Shown here one piece after another: positions 32,764 to 40,463 of a stretch of 64,000 bases of DNA. Source of the DNA: CBDBCU01 sp965203435 (lineage in GTDB: Bacteria > Chloroflexota > Dehalococcoidia > Lucifugimonadales > UBA3495). Every line of letters starts with the position of its first letter. The stretch's first letter is position 1. The stretch lies in NCBI GenBank assembly GCA_965203435.1, contig CBDBCU010000005.1, forward strand, positions 124,001 through 188,000, in the 5' to 3' direction. The notes beneath the pieces were generated by a model. It saw only the letters and a program-made list of their open reading frames with translations. It was not told where the DNA came from and ran no database searches. Position numbers and translations under genes: made by a program.

Positions 32764-33107
32764 CATGGATATACAGGATTTACAGGATATTGTATCGGAT
32801 TAGAACGGTATTGGCGGCCGCCACCGTCATTCCCGCCGCCCCTACCGTCATTCCCGCGTAAGCGGGAATCCCGAACGGTATTGCCTTATAATGCCGTAGC
32901 CTCGGCAAGCCACCGCGGGATTCCCGCCTACGCGGGAGAACGGTCTTGGCGGCCTCCACCGTCATTCCCGCGTAAGCGGGAATCCCGAACGGTAATGCCT
33001 TATAATGCCGCAGTCCTGGCAAGCCACCGCGGGATTCCCGCCTACGCGGGAATGACGGTAGAGCAGACACAAAAATCCTGTTTATCCGGTCTATCCATGT
33101 TTGAATC
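32762..33107. repeat. Composite element: two R1 copies nested in an R2 repeat
   Basis: Left R2 half 32762-32812 (overlapping the tlyA stop), R1 copies at ~32845-32943 and 32958-33062, right R2 half 33063-33106. Same R2-R1-R2 arrangement as on the other side of tlyA. Confidence 0.8.
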
Positions 33108-33123
33108 AAAGGGGGGCTAGAAC

Positions 33124-33675
33124 TTGAGTCGGAGTGCCAACATAGGGTTGCTACTGGCCTTTATCGTGGTTATCTGGGCGGTGGAGTTGGTCAACACGCT
33201 GCTGGAGCATCAGCTGAACGATTATGGGCTGCTGCCGCGCACTACTGAGGGTTTGCGCGGCATCCTGTTCAGTCCCTTTTTGCACGGCGGGTTCGGCCAT
33301 GTGCTTGCCAACACCCTGCCGCTGCTGATTTTGGGCGGGCTGATTGCGGTGCGGGGGCGCGGCAACTTCCTGCTGACCACGCTGATTATCGCCCTGGCCG
33401 GCGGCGGTTTGCTGTGGCTGGTAGGCCGGGGAAACCTGCACATCGGAGCCAGCGGCCTGGTTTTCGGCTACTTCGGCTATCTGGTGGCCCGGGGCGTTTC
33501 CGAACGCAGCTGCCTGTCCGTAGTAGTAGCCCTGGCGGTGATTGCCGTATTCGGCTGGGGAATGTTTCAGGGCATCCTGCCCACCGGCGGGATGGTATCC
33601 TGGGACGGCCACGCGTGCGGATTAGCCGCCGGCATCCTGGCGGCCTTTATCGCCGGGCGTGGGCGGGAGGAGTAG
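33124..33675 (+). CDS. Rhomboid family intramembrane serine protease
   Basis: A 183-residue protein with six hydrophobic segments. The catalytic pair is visible: Ser in HIGASGLVFGYFGY (~108) and His in SWDGHACGLAAGILAAF (~162). LLPRTTEGLRGILFSPFLHG and FGHVLANTLPLLILGG are the usual loop and HxxxN region. Rhomboids cut membrane-spanning helices within the membrane. A TTG start at 33124 with AAGGGGGG 8 nt upstream fits; no ATG is available at the homologous end. Confidence 0.9.
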   Translation: MSRSANIGLLLAFIVVIWAVELVNTLLEHQLNDYGLLPRTTEGLRGILFSPFLHGGFGHVLANTLPLLILGGLIAVRGRGNFLLTTLIIALAGGGLLWLVGRGNLHIGASGLVFGYFGYLVARGVSERSCLSVVVALAVIAVFGWGMFQGILPTGGMVSWDGHACGLAAGILAAFIAGRGREE

Positions 33676-33700
33676 GGGGCGGCCGGTCGTATATAGCCAC

Positions 33701-33803
33701 CGTCATTCCCGCGTAAGCGGGAATCCGGCGATGGTTTGCCGAGGCTGCTGCATTATAATGCCGCACAGTTCGGGATTCCCGCTTACGCGGGAATGACGGT
33801 AGA
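33701..33803. repeat. R1 repeat
   Basis: Intact copy with the interior in reverse orientation (GATGGTTTGCCGAGGCTGCT, then GCATTATAATGCC). Confidence 0.85.
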
Positions 33804-33864
33804 GAGGGGCCGGAATGACGGTAGGGTGGCGGGAATGGTCAACCGGTATGCCGGCCACGCCGTT

Positions 33865-33991
33865 CGGGATTCCCGCTTACGCGGGAAGGACGGTAGAAAG
33901 GGCGGCGGGAAGGACGGTAGAAAGGGCGGCAGGGATGACGGTAGAAAGGGCGGCAGGGATGACGGTAGAAAGGGCGGCAGGGATGACGGTT
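33865..33991. repeat. R1 end followed by 24-bp tandem repeats
   Basis: An R1 right end (33865-33896) runs into four 24-bp units GACGGTAGAAAGGGCGGCAG+GGAT (33889-33984) and a partial fifth. It lies just upstream of ccmB. Confidence 0.85.
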
Positions 33992-34028
33992 AAAGGGATT
34001 TGGCGGCAACTAGGAACGGGATGAACTG

Positions 34029-34706
34029 ATGGGCTTTTGGCGGCCGATAGCGGCTCTGGTCGGGAAGGATTTGCTGCTGGAACTGCGCTCCCGGGACATC
34101 ATCGTTTCCGCGCTGCTGTTCGGGCTGCTGGTCGCCCTGGTGTTCAACTTTGCCCTGCGCGTTACCCCCCAACGGGCAGCGGAACTGGCCCCCGGCGTGC
34201 TGTGGGCCGCCTTTGCCTTCGCCGCCGTCCTGACCCTGAGCCGCGCCTTTGCCCGGGAACAGGAACAGGGCGGCCTGGAGGGATTGCTGCTGACCCCGGT
34301 CAGCCGCGACGCCGTCTTTATCGGCAAGGCCCTGGTCAGCTTTCTCTTTATGCTGATGATCGAGGCCGCCCTGCTGCCGGCTTTCGCCGCCCTGCTGAAC
34401 TTTGCCGCCTTTTCCCCCGCCTTGCTACTGACCCTGCTGCTGGCGACTTTCGGCTTTGCGGTAGTCGGCGTCCTCTTTGCCGCCATTGCCTTGCAAACCC
34501 GTTCCCGGGAAATAATGCTGCCGGCCCTGTTCTTTCCGGTAATCCTGCCGGTGCTGATTGCGGCGGTCGAGGTATCCGGGCGGGCGATGAACGGCGGCGG
34601 CCTGTCGGATCCCGGCATTGTCCGCTGGCTGCTGCTGCTGGCGGTTTTCGACCTGCTTTTTCTGGTAATATGTCCCTGGCTTTTTGCCATCATCGTTGAG
34701 GAGTGA
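34029..34706 (+). CDS. ccmB: Heme exporter membrane protein CcmB
   Basis: A 225-residue protein with six membrane segments. CcmB signatures: LVGKDLLLELRSRDIIVSAL, REQEQGGLEGLLLTPVSRDA, FIGKALVSFLFMLMIEAALL, and RSREIMLPALFFPVILPVLI. CcmB works with the ATPase CcmA and with CcmC in cytochrome c maturation (system I) to load heme on CcmE. It is followed directly by ccmC; ccmA, normally just upstream, is missing and the 350 bp before ccmB are repeats. A weak GGGATGAACTG precedes the ATG. Confidence 0.92.
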   Translation: MGFWRPIAALVGKDLLLELRSRDIIVSALLFGLLVALVFNFALRVTPQRAAELAPGVLWAAFAFAAVLTLSRAFAREQEQGGLEGLLLTPVSRDAVFIGKALVSFLFMLMIEAALLPAFAALLNFAAFSPALLLTLLLATFGFAVVGVLFAAIALQTRSREIMLPALFFPVILPVLIAAVEVSGRAMNGGGLSDPGIVRWLLLLAVFDLLFLVICPWLFAIIVEE

Positions 34707-34713
34707 CCCAATT

Positions 34714-35442
34714 TTGGCAGCGGCGCAGCAAATCCCGACCCGGCGGCGGCGGCCGATCTTTTTTCCCGGCGGGGCCGGCGTACTGATTATCCTGACCGGC
34801 GTCCTGATGCTGGTCAACCTGTACCTGATTTTTATGGTGGCCCCCACGGATGCCGTGCTGGGTCATGTGCAGCGGATTTTCTACTTTCATGTCCCGGTGG
34901 CCGTGGTCTCCTTTCTGGCCTTTTTCGTGGTATTCATCGGCAGCATCGGCTATCTGATTACCCGCCGGGCCGGGTGGGATGCCGTGGCCCACGCCGCCGC
35001 CGAGGTGGGCGTGGTGTATGTAACCCTGGCCGTGCTGAGCGGGGCCATTTGGGCCAAGCCGGTGTGGGGAGTGTGGTGGACTTGGGAGCCGCGCCTGACC
35101 ACCACCCTGATTTTGTGGCTGATTTACGCCGCCTATCTGATGCTGCGGGCCTATGTGCCCAATCGGCGCCAGGGGGCGGTTTATGCCGCCGCCGTGGGCA
35201 TCATCGGCTTTGTGGATGTGCCGATTGTCTATTATTCGGTGCAGTGGTGGCGCTCCATCCACCCGGCGGCGGTGGTCGGCCCGTTGGCGGAAACCGGCGC
35301 CATGGAGCCGATAATGCGGATGGTATTGTTCTTTTCCCTGGGCGTCTTTCTGCTGCTGTTCCTCTACCTGCTCCGGGAGCGGACGGCCCTGCGCCGCAGC
35401 GAGGACCGCCTAGCCGCCCGGCGGGGGAGGGGCCGGCAATAG
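34714..35442 (+). CDS. ccmC: Heme exporter protein CcmC
   Basis: A 242-residue protein with six membrane segments. It has the tryptophan-rich heme-handling motif KPVWGVWWTWEPRLTTTLIL and the two His ligand regions RIFYFHVPVAVVSF and WWRSIHPAAVV. The start is a TTG at 34714, 10 nt after GAGGAG, which lies at the end of ccmB; the genes are 7 bp apart and probably translationally coupled. Together with CcmB it presents heme for cytochrome c maturation. Confidence 0.92.
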   Translation: MAAAQQIPTRRRRPIFFPGGAGVLIILTGVLMLVNLYLIFMVAPTDAVLGHVQRIFYFHVPVAVVSFLAFFVVFIGSIGYLITRRAGWDAVAHAAAEVGVVYVTLAVLSGAIWAKPVWGVWWTWEPRLTTTLILWLIYAAYLMLRAYVPNRRQGAVYAAAVGIIGFVDVPIVYYSVQWWRSIHPAAVVGPLAETGAMEPIMRMVLFFSLGVFLLLFLYLLRERTALRRSEDRLAARRGRGRQ

Positions 35443-35461
35443 CAACGGCCGCCATAGGAAC

Positions 35462-35612
35462 CGTAATTCCCGCGTAAGCGGGAACCCGGCCGCCCTAGTA
35501 CCGTCATTCCCACTTACGCGGGAATCCAGAACGGTAATGCCTTATAATGTCGCAACCATGTCAAGCCCCCGCGGGATTCCCGCTTACGCGGGAAGGACGG
35601 TAAGAGGCCGCC
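35462..35612. repeat. R1 repeats
   Basis: A half copy (35462-35485) and a full copy (~35500-35601) with interior AACGGTAATGCCTTATAATG. An R3 fragment lies at 35620-35645. The remainder to 35773 has short GGACGGTA fragments and nothing else recognisable. Confidence 0.8.
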
Positions 35613-35773
35613 GTTTCCATCCTTCAACAAGTTCAGGGCGAGCGGAAAATAGGATGGCGGTAAGTACGGTAGTAGAATAGAGGGCAGGACGGTAAGGTAG
35701 GCTGCCCAGGATAGACTATTGCCCGTACCTACCGGCCGCGGCCGCTTGCCGCATCCCCCAAGAAAGGAGTAAA

Positions 35774-36310
35774 ATGGAACCGGAAACGCCGGCCCCCTGG
35801 TGGTCTTGGGCGCCCCGCTTTCCCAAGATTGCCATTGCCGTTGCCGCGCTGCTCTATGATGCGGTAGCGGCGGGCACCATCCTTTGGCGTCTGAGTAATC
35901 AGGAAACCCTGGTATTCTGGCCCAGCCCCGGGGAGTTGCTGAATGCCGTCATCACCGACAGCATCACCTCCAACGCCGTGGCCCTGGCCATGTTCCTGCA
36001 ACTGAACGCGGAGTTGATTAGCATGATTCTCACCCTGAAAGCCAACTACGAGGAAAAGAAAGAGGCGGTGGCAAAGGCCAAGGCTGAGGCCGCCGCCGCC
36101 GTAGCCCAGGCCGAAGCCCGGGGCGAAGCCGCCGGCGAAGCCCGGGGCAAAGCCGCCGGCGAAGCGGCGGCCGAAGCCGCCGCGGCCGCCCGCATCCGGG
36201 AATGGTACGAGGCCAACAAGGACCAGCTCCAGAATGCCCCGCCGCCGCCCTACATTGACGGCCACCAGAACGGCGCCGGCGGCCGCCCGGATTCCCCGGC
36301 CCAAGGGTAA
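35774..36310 (+). CDS. Membrane protein with Ala/Glu-rich helical tail
   Basis: A 178-residue protein of unknown function, starting MEPETPAPWWSWAPRFPK after AAGGAG. Two hydrophobic segments (IAIAVAALLYDAVAAGTILW and ITSNAVALAMFLQLNAELIS) are followed by a Lys/Ala/Glu helix with imperfect GEAAGEARGKAAGEAAAEAA repeats and the ending IREWYEANKDQL and a Pro-rich tail. The plan and MEPE...W start resemble the four array proteins at 53807-55889, and the tail resembles the protein at 13751. Confidence 0.75.
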   Translation: MEPETPAPWWSWAPRFPKIAIAVAALLYDAVAAGTILWRLSNQETLVFWPSPGELLNAVITDSITSNAVALAMFLQLNAELISMILTLKANYEEKKEAVAKAKAEAAAAVAQAEARGEAAGEARGKAAGEAAAEAAAAARIREWYEANKDQLQNAPPPPYIDGHQNGAGGRPDSPAQG

Positions 36311-36355
36311 AAGGGCGGCGGAAACGCCGGTATTCCTGCCGTCCTTCCCGCGCCT

Positions 36356-36462
36356 TTCTACCGTCCTTCCCGCGTAAGCGGGAATCCGGCGGCGGGAGGA
36401 TGGCAAGGGGCGGGTCTTTGCAGTACCGTTCGGGATTCCCGCTTACGCGGGAATGACGGTAG
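36356..36462. repeat. R1 repeat
   Basis: Copy with a short interior (GGCGGCGGGAGGATGGCAAG ... TTGCAGTACCGTTC). Truncated GGAAGGACGGT ends follow up to the next gene. Confidence 0.8.
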
Positions 36463-36526
36463 GGATGCCGGGAAGGACGGTAGAGGTTGGGAAGGACGGT
36501 TAATTCGGGTTTAGGGAGTTGACCAG

Positions 36527-38260
36527 TTGACACAAGGAACGGCGGTTGCTGATGCGGCGGCGCGGGAACGGCGGCGCATTATCCGGGCCTGGTGTATGTA
36601 CGACTGGGCCAATTCCGGGTATGCCACCAGCGGCGTGGCGGTCATCTTTCCGGTCTATTTCGTCGCCCTGTTTCAGAACGCCCTGGGCGAATCCACCGCC
36701 TTTTTCGGGATAACTTTCACCGGCAGCTCCCTGTGGAGCCTGGGCATTGCGGCGGCCACCATCCTGGTCGCCCTGTCCAGCCCGGTGCTGGGGGTAATCG
36801 CCGACCGGGCCGCCATCAAAAAGACCCTGCTGGGGATTTATACCGCGGCCGGAGCCCTGTTCACCGCCCTGCTTTTCCTGTCCGCCTACACCGGGCAGCC
36901 CTGGCTGTGGTTTCTGGCTATGTTCATCCTGGCGAACATCGGCTTTGCCGGCTGCCTGGTGTTCTACAATTCCCTGCTGCCGCACCTGGCCCCCCGGGCC
37001 GAACTGGATAAGGTCAGCAGCCAGGGCTTTACCTACGGCTATATCGGCGGCGGCTTGCTGCTGGCGGCGCAGTTGGCGGCCATCCTCTATTTTGCTGATA
37101 CCCCCTACGCCGATTTGACCACCCGCCTGGCCATCGTATCCATTGGATTGTGGTGGTTCGGCTGGGCGCTATGGACGCTGAAAGGAGTGCCGGAACCGCC
37201 CATCCCGGAGGAACTGCGGCGTACCGGACTGCGCCCCGGGGCGGCGGTGATCCTGGCTTGCCGGGAATTAAGCAAAACCTTTCGGGAATTGCGCGGCTAT
37301 CGGGTCATTCTTATCTACCTGCTGGCCTATGTGCTGTTCAACGACGGAATCCAGACGGTATTAGCCATTGCGGGGGCCTTTGCGGCGGATACGCTGCGGA
37401 TTCCGTTGCCCTTCATAATGCTGACCATCCTGATAATTCAGTTCGTAGCGGCGGCCGGGGCGATGGCCTTTGCGCGGCTGGCCGGGCGCATTGGCACCAA
37501 GGCGGCGCTGATGGCAACCCTGCTGGGCTGGATTGTCATTGTGCTGTTCGGCGTGGCGGTCGTGGCCCTGATTCCCGACCGGCACGGCGATTTTGACTAT
37601 CAGCTGGATTATCAGCCGGCGGCCGGCCATTATCAGGTAACGGCGGCCCCGGCCCTGGATGATTCCGAACTGCAACGGGGCTGGCGGCAGGAATTGGCCG
37701 CCTTGGGCCTGGCCGATTTGTCCGCCGGAGACAGCATCAGCGCCGATTTGGCCGGTCAATTAGCCGCCTTGACCGGCCGCTCCGACCAGGCTATGCACGG
37801 CGTATCGATAGTCGGGGGGCCGTTAGCCGGCACAAAAGCGGTCGGATGGCGGCATCCCTCTAGCCTGGGCCGGGGGCCGGTGGACTGGTGGCCGGAATTG
37901 GTGCGGCGGTTTGTATGGGCGCCGCTGGGCTTGGCCGCGCCCTACCAGTGGTTGCTGCTGGGCGTCGGCGTGGGCTTGGTGATGGGCGGCAGTCAAGCCC
38001 TGGCCCGCAGCCTGTTCGCGCAAATTGCCCCGGTCACCCGCAGCGGCGAGTTCTTTTCCTTTTTTGCCTTTATGAGCCGCTTGTCCTCGGTAATCGGTCC
38101 GATTTTGTATGTGGTGGCTACCGATGTCTTTGACACCCGGGTGGCAGTGGTATCCATCCTGCTGCTGATAATCGCCGGGGCCATCGTCCTGCGCTGGGTA
38201 GATGTAGCCGCCGGAGTGCGCGCCGCCCAAGCCGAGGATGCGCGGCACGGGGCCGGGTAA
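36527..38260 (+). CDS. Atg22/UMF1-like MFS transporter
   Basis: A 577-residue protein with about twelve membrane segments. The N-terminal YDWANSGYATSGVAVIFPVY and the late GGSQALARSLFAQIAPVTRS with EFFSFFAFMSRLSSVIGPIL are the signatures of the Atg22-like branch of the major facilitator superfamily. The substrate is unknown; fungal members release amino acids from the vacuole. An unusual ~90-residue hydrophilic insert (about 365-455) splits the C-terminal half. TTG start at 36527, 8 nt after AGGGAG. Confidence 0.87.
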   Translation: MTQGTAVADAAARERRRIIRAWCMYDWANSGYATSGVAVIFPVYFVALFQNALGESTAFFGITFTGSSLWSLGIAAATILVALSSPVLGVIADRAAIKKTLLGIYTAAGALFTALLFLSAYTGQPWLWFLAMFILANIGFAGCLVFYNSLLPHLAPRAELDKVSSQGFTYGYIGGGLLLAAQLAAILYFADTPYADLTTRLAIVSIGLWWFGWALWTLKGVPEPPIPEELRRTGLRPGAAVILACRELSKTFRELRGYRVILIYLLAYVLFNDGIQTVLAIAGAFAADTLRIPLPFIMLTILIIQFVAAAGAMAFARLAGRIGTKAALMATLLGWIVIVLFGVAVVALIPDRHGDFDYQLDYQPAAGHYQVTAAPALDDSELQRGWRQELAALGLADLSAGDSISADLAGQLAALTGRSDQAMHGVSIVGGPLAGTKAVGWRHPSSLGRGPVDWWPELVRRFVWAPLGLAAPYQWLLLGVGVGLVMGGSQALARSLFAQIAPVTRSGEFFSFFAFMSRLSSVIGPILYVVATDVFDTRVAVVSILLLIIAGAIVLRWVDVAAGVRAAQAEDARHGAG

Positions 38261-38262
38261 TT

Positions 38263-38377
38263 TACATGGATAGACAGGATAGACAGGATTCTTGTGTCTG
38301 TATAGAACGGTTGTTGACGGTCAGTACCGTTCTACGGAGATAAAAATATCCTGTTAATCCTGTTCATCCATGTTTGA
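38263..38377. repeat. R2 repeat, complete copy
   Basis: ACATGGATAGACAGGATAGA at the left, CTGTTCATCCATGTTTGAAT at the right. The interior has TAGAACGGTTGTTGACGGTC with its near-complement CAGTACCGTTCTA, an inner hairpin typical of R2. Confidence 0.85.
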
Positions 38378-38400
38378 ATCCGTTTCCCCCCGGCGCGGAA

Positions 38401-39135
38401 TCAGCCCCGGGTAGCCACAATCAAATGGCCGCCGTAGCCGCCGGCATAGCCGGGATGGGCAATCAGTTCCGGGACAAAGCCGGCCTCCGTCAATAGTTGC
38501 AGCCAGAGGTCGGACGGAAACAGGCCGGTGGTATGCCGGTCTTGTTCCACCCGCAACGCGCCGCCCGGCTCGCGCAGCAGGAAAAAGAATCGGGATTCAA
38601 TAGTAGTGTCGGCCGGGTCGGGATCGTAGCAGTATTCAATAATCGTCAAATCCAAGTCGGCGCTTTGCCTAATCCAATGCTGGACGGTGGGGCCGGCAAA
38701 GGTTTCCCGGAAATAGTCCGGGGAAATCAGCAGCAGGCCGCCGGGTTGCAGATGGGCTTTAGCGGTGGCAAAGACGGCCCGCAAATCCGCCGCAGTCAAC
38801 ATATAGTCGATGGCATCGTGAATCAGCACGGCGGCAAAGGCGCGGCCCAGGCGGATTGTCCGCATATCGCCCCGGTAGTGGATGACGCCGGGGTTGAGGC
38901 TGGCGGACAAGGCCAGCATATCCGGAGACAAATCGGCCGCCGTCAACTGAAAATCGGCGGTCAAATGGGATAAAGTATGCCCGCCGCCGCAACCCAGTTC
39001 CAGCAGGGAATAGCGACCCGGCCCCAGCCGTTGCCGCAAAGCCGCCCGCCAATGCCCGGCATCCTCGGCATATTCCGCCGGAGGACTGAAAATCGGCCAC
39101 AGCCAAGCCAAATCGCGGTAAAGGCGGTTTTGCAT
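38401..39135 (-). CDS. Class I SAM-dependent methyltransferase
   Basis: A 244-residue protein. SAM-binding motif I is SLLELGCGGGHTLSHLTADF, motif II QLTAADLSPDMLALSASL, then YRGDMRTIRLGRAFAAVLIH and HLQPGGLLLISPDYF. The rest suggests a small-molecule methyltransferase; the substrate is unknown. No ribosome-binding site is visible before the ATG; the R2 repeat at 39148 begins 13 nt upstream and must carry the promoter. Divergent from the SDR gene. Confidence 0.87.
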   Translation of the reverse strand: MQNRLYRDLAWLWPIFSPPAEYAEDAGHWRAALRQRLGPGRYSLLELGCGGGHTLSHLTADFQLTAADLSPDMLALSASLNPGVIHYRGDMRTIRLGRAFAAVLIHDAIDYMLTAADLRAVFATAKAHLQPGGLLLISPDYFRETFAGPTVQHWIRQSADLDLTIIEYCYDPDPADTTIESRFFFLLREPGGALRVEQDRHTTGLFPSDLWLQLLTEAGFVPELIAHPGYAGGYGGHLIVATRG

Positions 39136-39147
39136 TGGTCAATTCTA

Positions 39148-39244
39148 ACATGGATAGACAGGATAGACAGGATTTTGATGGCTTGACGCGCAGCATTCTC
39201 CGCATAAGATACAATAATCCTGTCTATCCTGTCTATCCATGTTA
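39148..39244. repeat. R2 repeat forming the whole divergent intergenic region
   Basis: AACATGGATAGACAGGATAG at the left and CTGTCTATCCATGTTAATAA at the right. The interior is unlike other R2 copies (TGATGGCTTGACGCGCAGCA, then TAAGATACAATAA), so it may contain the native promoter, e.g. TACAAT toward the SDR gene. Confidence 0.8.
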
Positions 39245-39258
39245 ATAAAGGAGGGAAA

Positions 39259-40107
39259 ATGGGGCAGTTGGAGGGCAAGGTGGCGGTGGTGACCGGGGCC
39301 AGCCGGGGGATTGGCGCGGCCATCGCCGCCCGATTTGCGGCGGAAGGAGCGCGGGTAATCTGCGCCGCCCGCACTTTGCGGGAGGGCGACCATCCCCTGG
39401 CCGGCTCCCTGGAAAAAACCGTTGCCGACATTCAGGCCGCCGGCGGCGTCGCCCATCCGGTCGCGGTGAACCTGGCTAATCCGGCCGATTGTCAGCGGCT
39501 GATCCGGGAAACGCCGGATCTTTACGGCCCGGTGGATCTGCTGGTCAACAACGCCGCCCTGACCTACTTTATTCCGGTCAAGGATTTTCCCCTGAACCGC
39601 TGGCTGCGTTCCTGGGAAGTGAACTTTCACGCCCCCTTTATCCTCAGCCAGACGGCCCTGGAGCAGATGATTCCCCGGCAGACCGGCGGCATTATCAACA
39701 TATCCTCCGGGGCGGCCGTCGGCCCGGGCCGGGGGCCTTATCCGGCCGGCGGCGGCGTAGCCGGCGGCGTCTGCTATGGGGCGGAAAAGGCGGCGTTAGA
39801 GCGGTTCACCCAGGGCCTGGCCAGCGAGGTTTATCAATATGGCATCGCCGTTTCCTGCGTAGCCCCCTCCCTGGTAGTGCCAACGCCGGGCACGGTGTAC
39901 CATAACCTGGTCAGCGGAATGGACGACCCGCAAGGCGAGCCGCCGCAGCTGATGGCCGATGCCGCCCTGCTGCTGGCCACGGAGCCGCTGGATAAAGTAA
40001 CCGGCCGGGTAACTTACAGCCAGCCGCTGTTGCAGGAATTCGGCCGCCTGACTAATGCCCAGGGCCGGGGCGCAACCCTGCCCGGAACCGGCTACAGCCA
40101 AATCTAG
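39259..40107 (+). CDS. Short-chain dehydrogenase/reductase
   Basis: A 282-residue classical SDR: cofactor motif VVTGASRGIGAAIAARF, LLVNNAALTYF, catalytic Ser in IINISSGAAVG, and Tyr/Lys in CYGAEKAALERF. RVICAARTLREG after strand 2 hints at NADP(H). Substrate unknown. AAGGAGG lies 7 nt before the ATG. The Gly-rich stretch before the Tyr (GRGPYPAGGGVAGGV) is longer than usual. Confidence 0.9.
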   Translation: MGQLEGKVAVVTGASRGIGAAIAARFAAEGARVICAARTLREGDHPLAGSLEKTVADIQAAGGVAHPVAVNLANPADCQRLIRETPDLYGPVDLLVNNAALTYFIPVKDFPLNRWLRSWEVNFHAPFILSQTALEQMIPRQTGGIINISSGAAVGPGRGPYPAGGGVAGGVCYGAEKAALERFTQGLASEVYQYGIAVSCVAPSLVVPTPGTVYHNLVSGMDDPQGEPPQLMADAALLLATEPLDKVTGRVTYSQPLLQEFGRLTNAQGRGATLPGTGYSQI

Positions 40108-40125
40108 GCGGCGGGGTTCGGATTT

Positions 40126-40395
40126 AAACATGGATAGACAGGATAGACAGGATTTTTGTGTCTGTGTAGAACGGTACTGACCGTCAATAACCGTCCTTCC
40201 CGCCCCTTTCTGCTATCCTTCCCGCCGCCCCCTACCGTCATTCCCGCGTAAGCGGGAATCCCGACGGTAGAGGGTCGGCGGTCTCCCCACCGTCATTCCC
40301 GCGTAAGCGGGAATCCGGCGGTGGTTGGGCGGCAAAGGGCTGGTATTTTCAGTACCGTCGGGATTCCCGCTTACGCGGGAATGACGGTGGGGGCG
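40126..40395. repeat. R2 left half followed by two R1 copies
   Basis: R2 left half 40126-40185, then R1 material from 40233 to 40392: one left terminus pair at 40236-40265 and a complete copy 40290-40392. No right R2 half follows. Confidence 0.8.
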
Positions 40396-40447
40396 GCCGG
40401 CGAAAATCACCAAAAAAATAAAAATTTCGAATTTGCCCCCCAACCCC

Positions 40448-40453
40448 TTGCAA
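40448..40453 (+). promoter_or_regulatory. Stranded -35 box of the broken secreted-protein gene
   Basis: TTGCAA. Removing the insertion sequence and one 9-bp target copy puts it 17 bp before TAGTAT at 41562, the spacing seen in the intact paralogue's promoter at 29227-29255. Confidence 0.55.
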
Positions 40454-40463
40454 TCCCCCAAAC

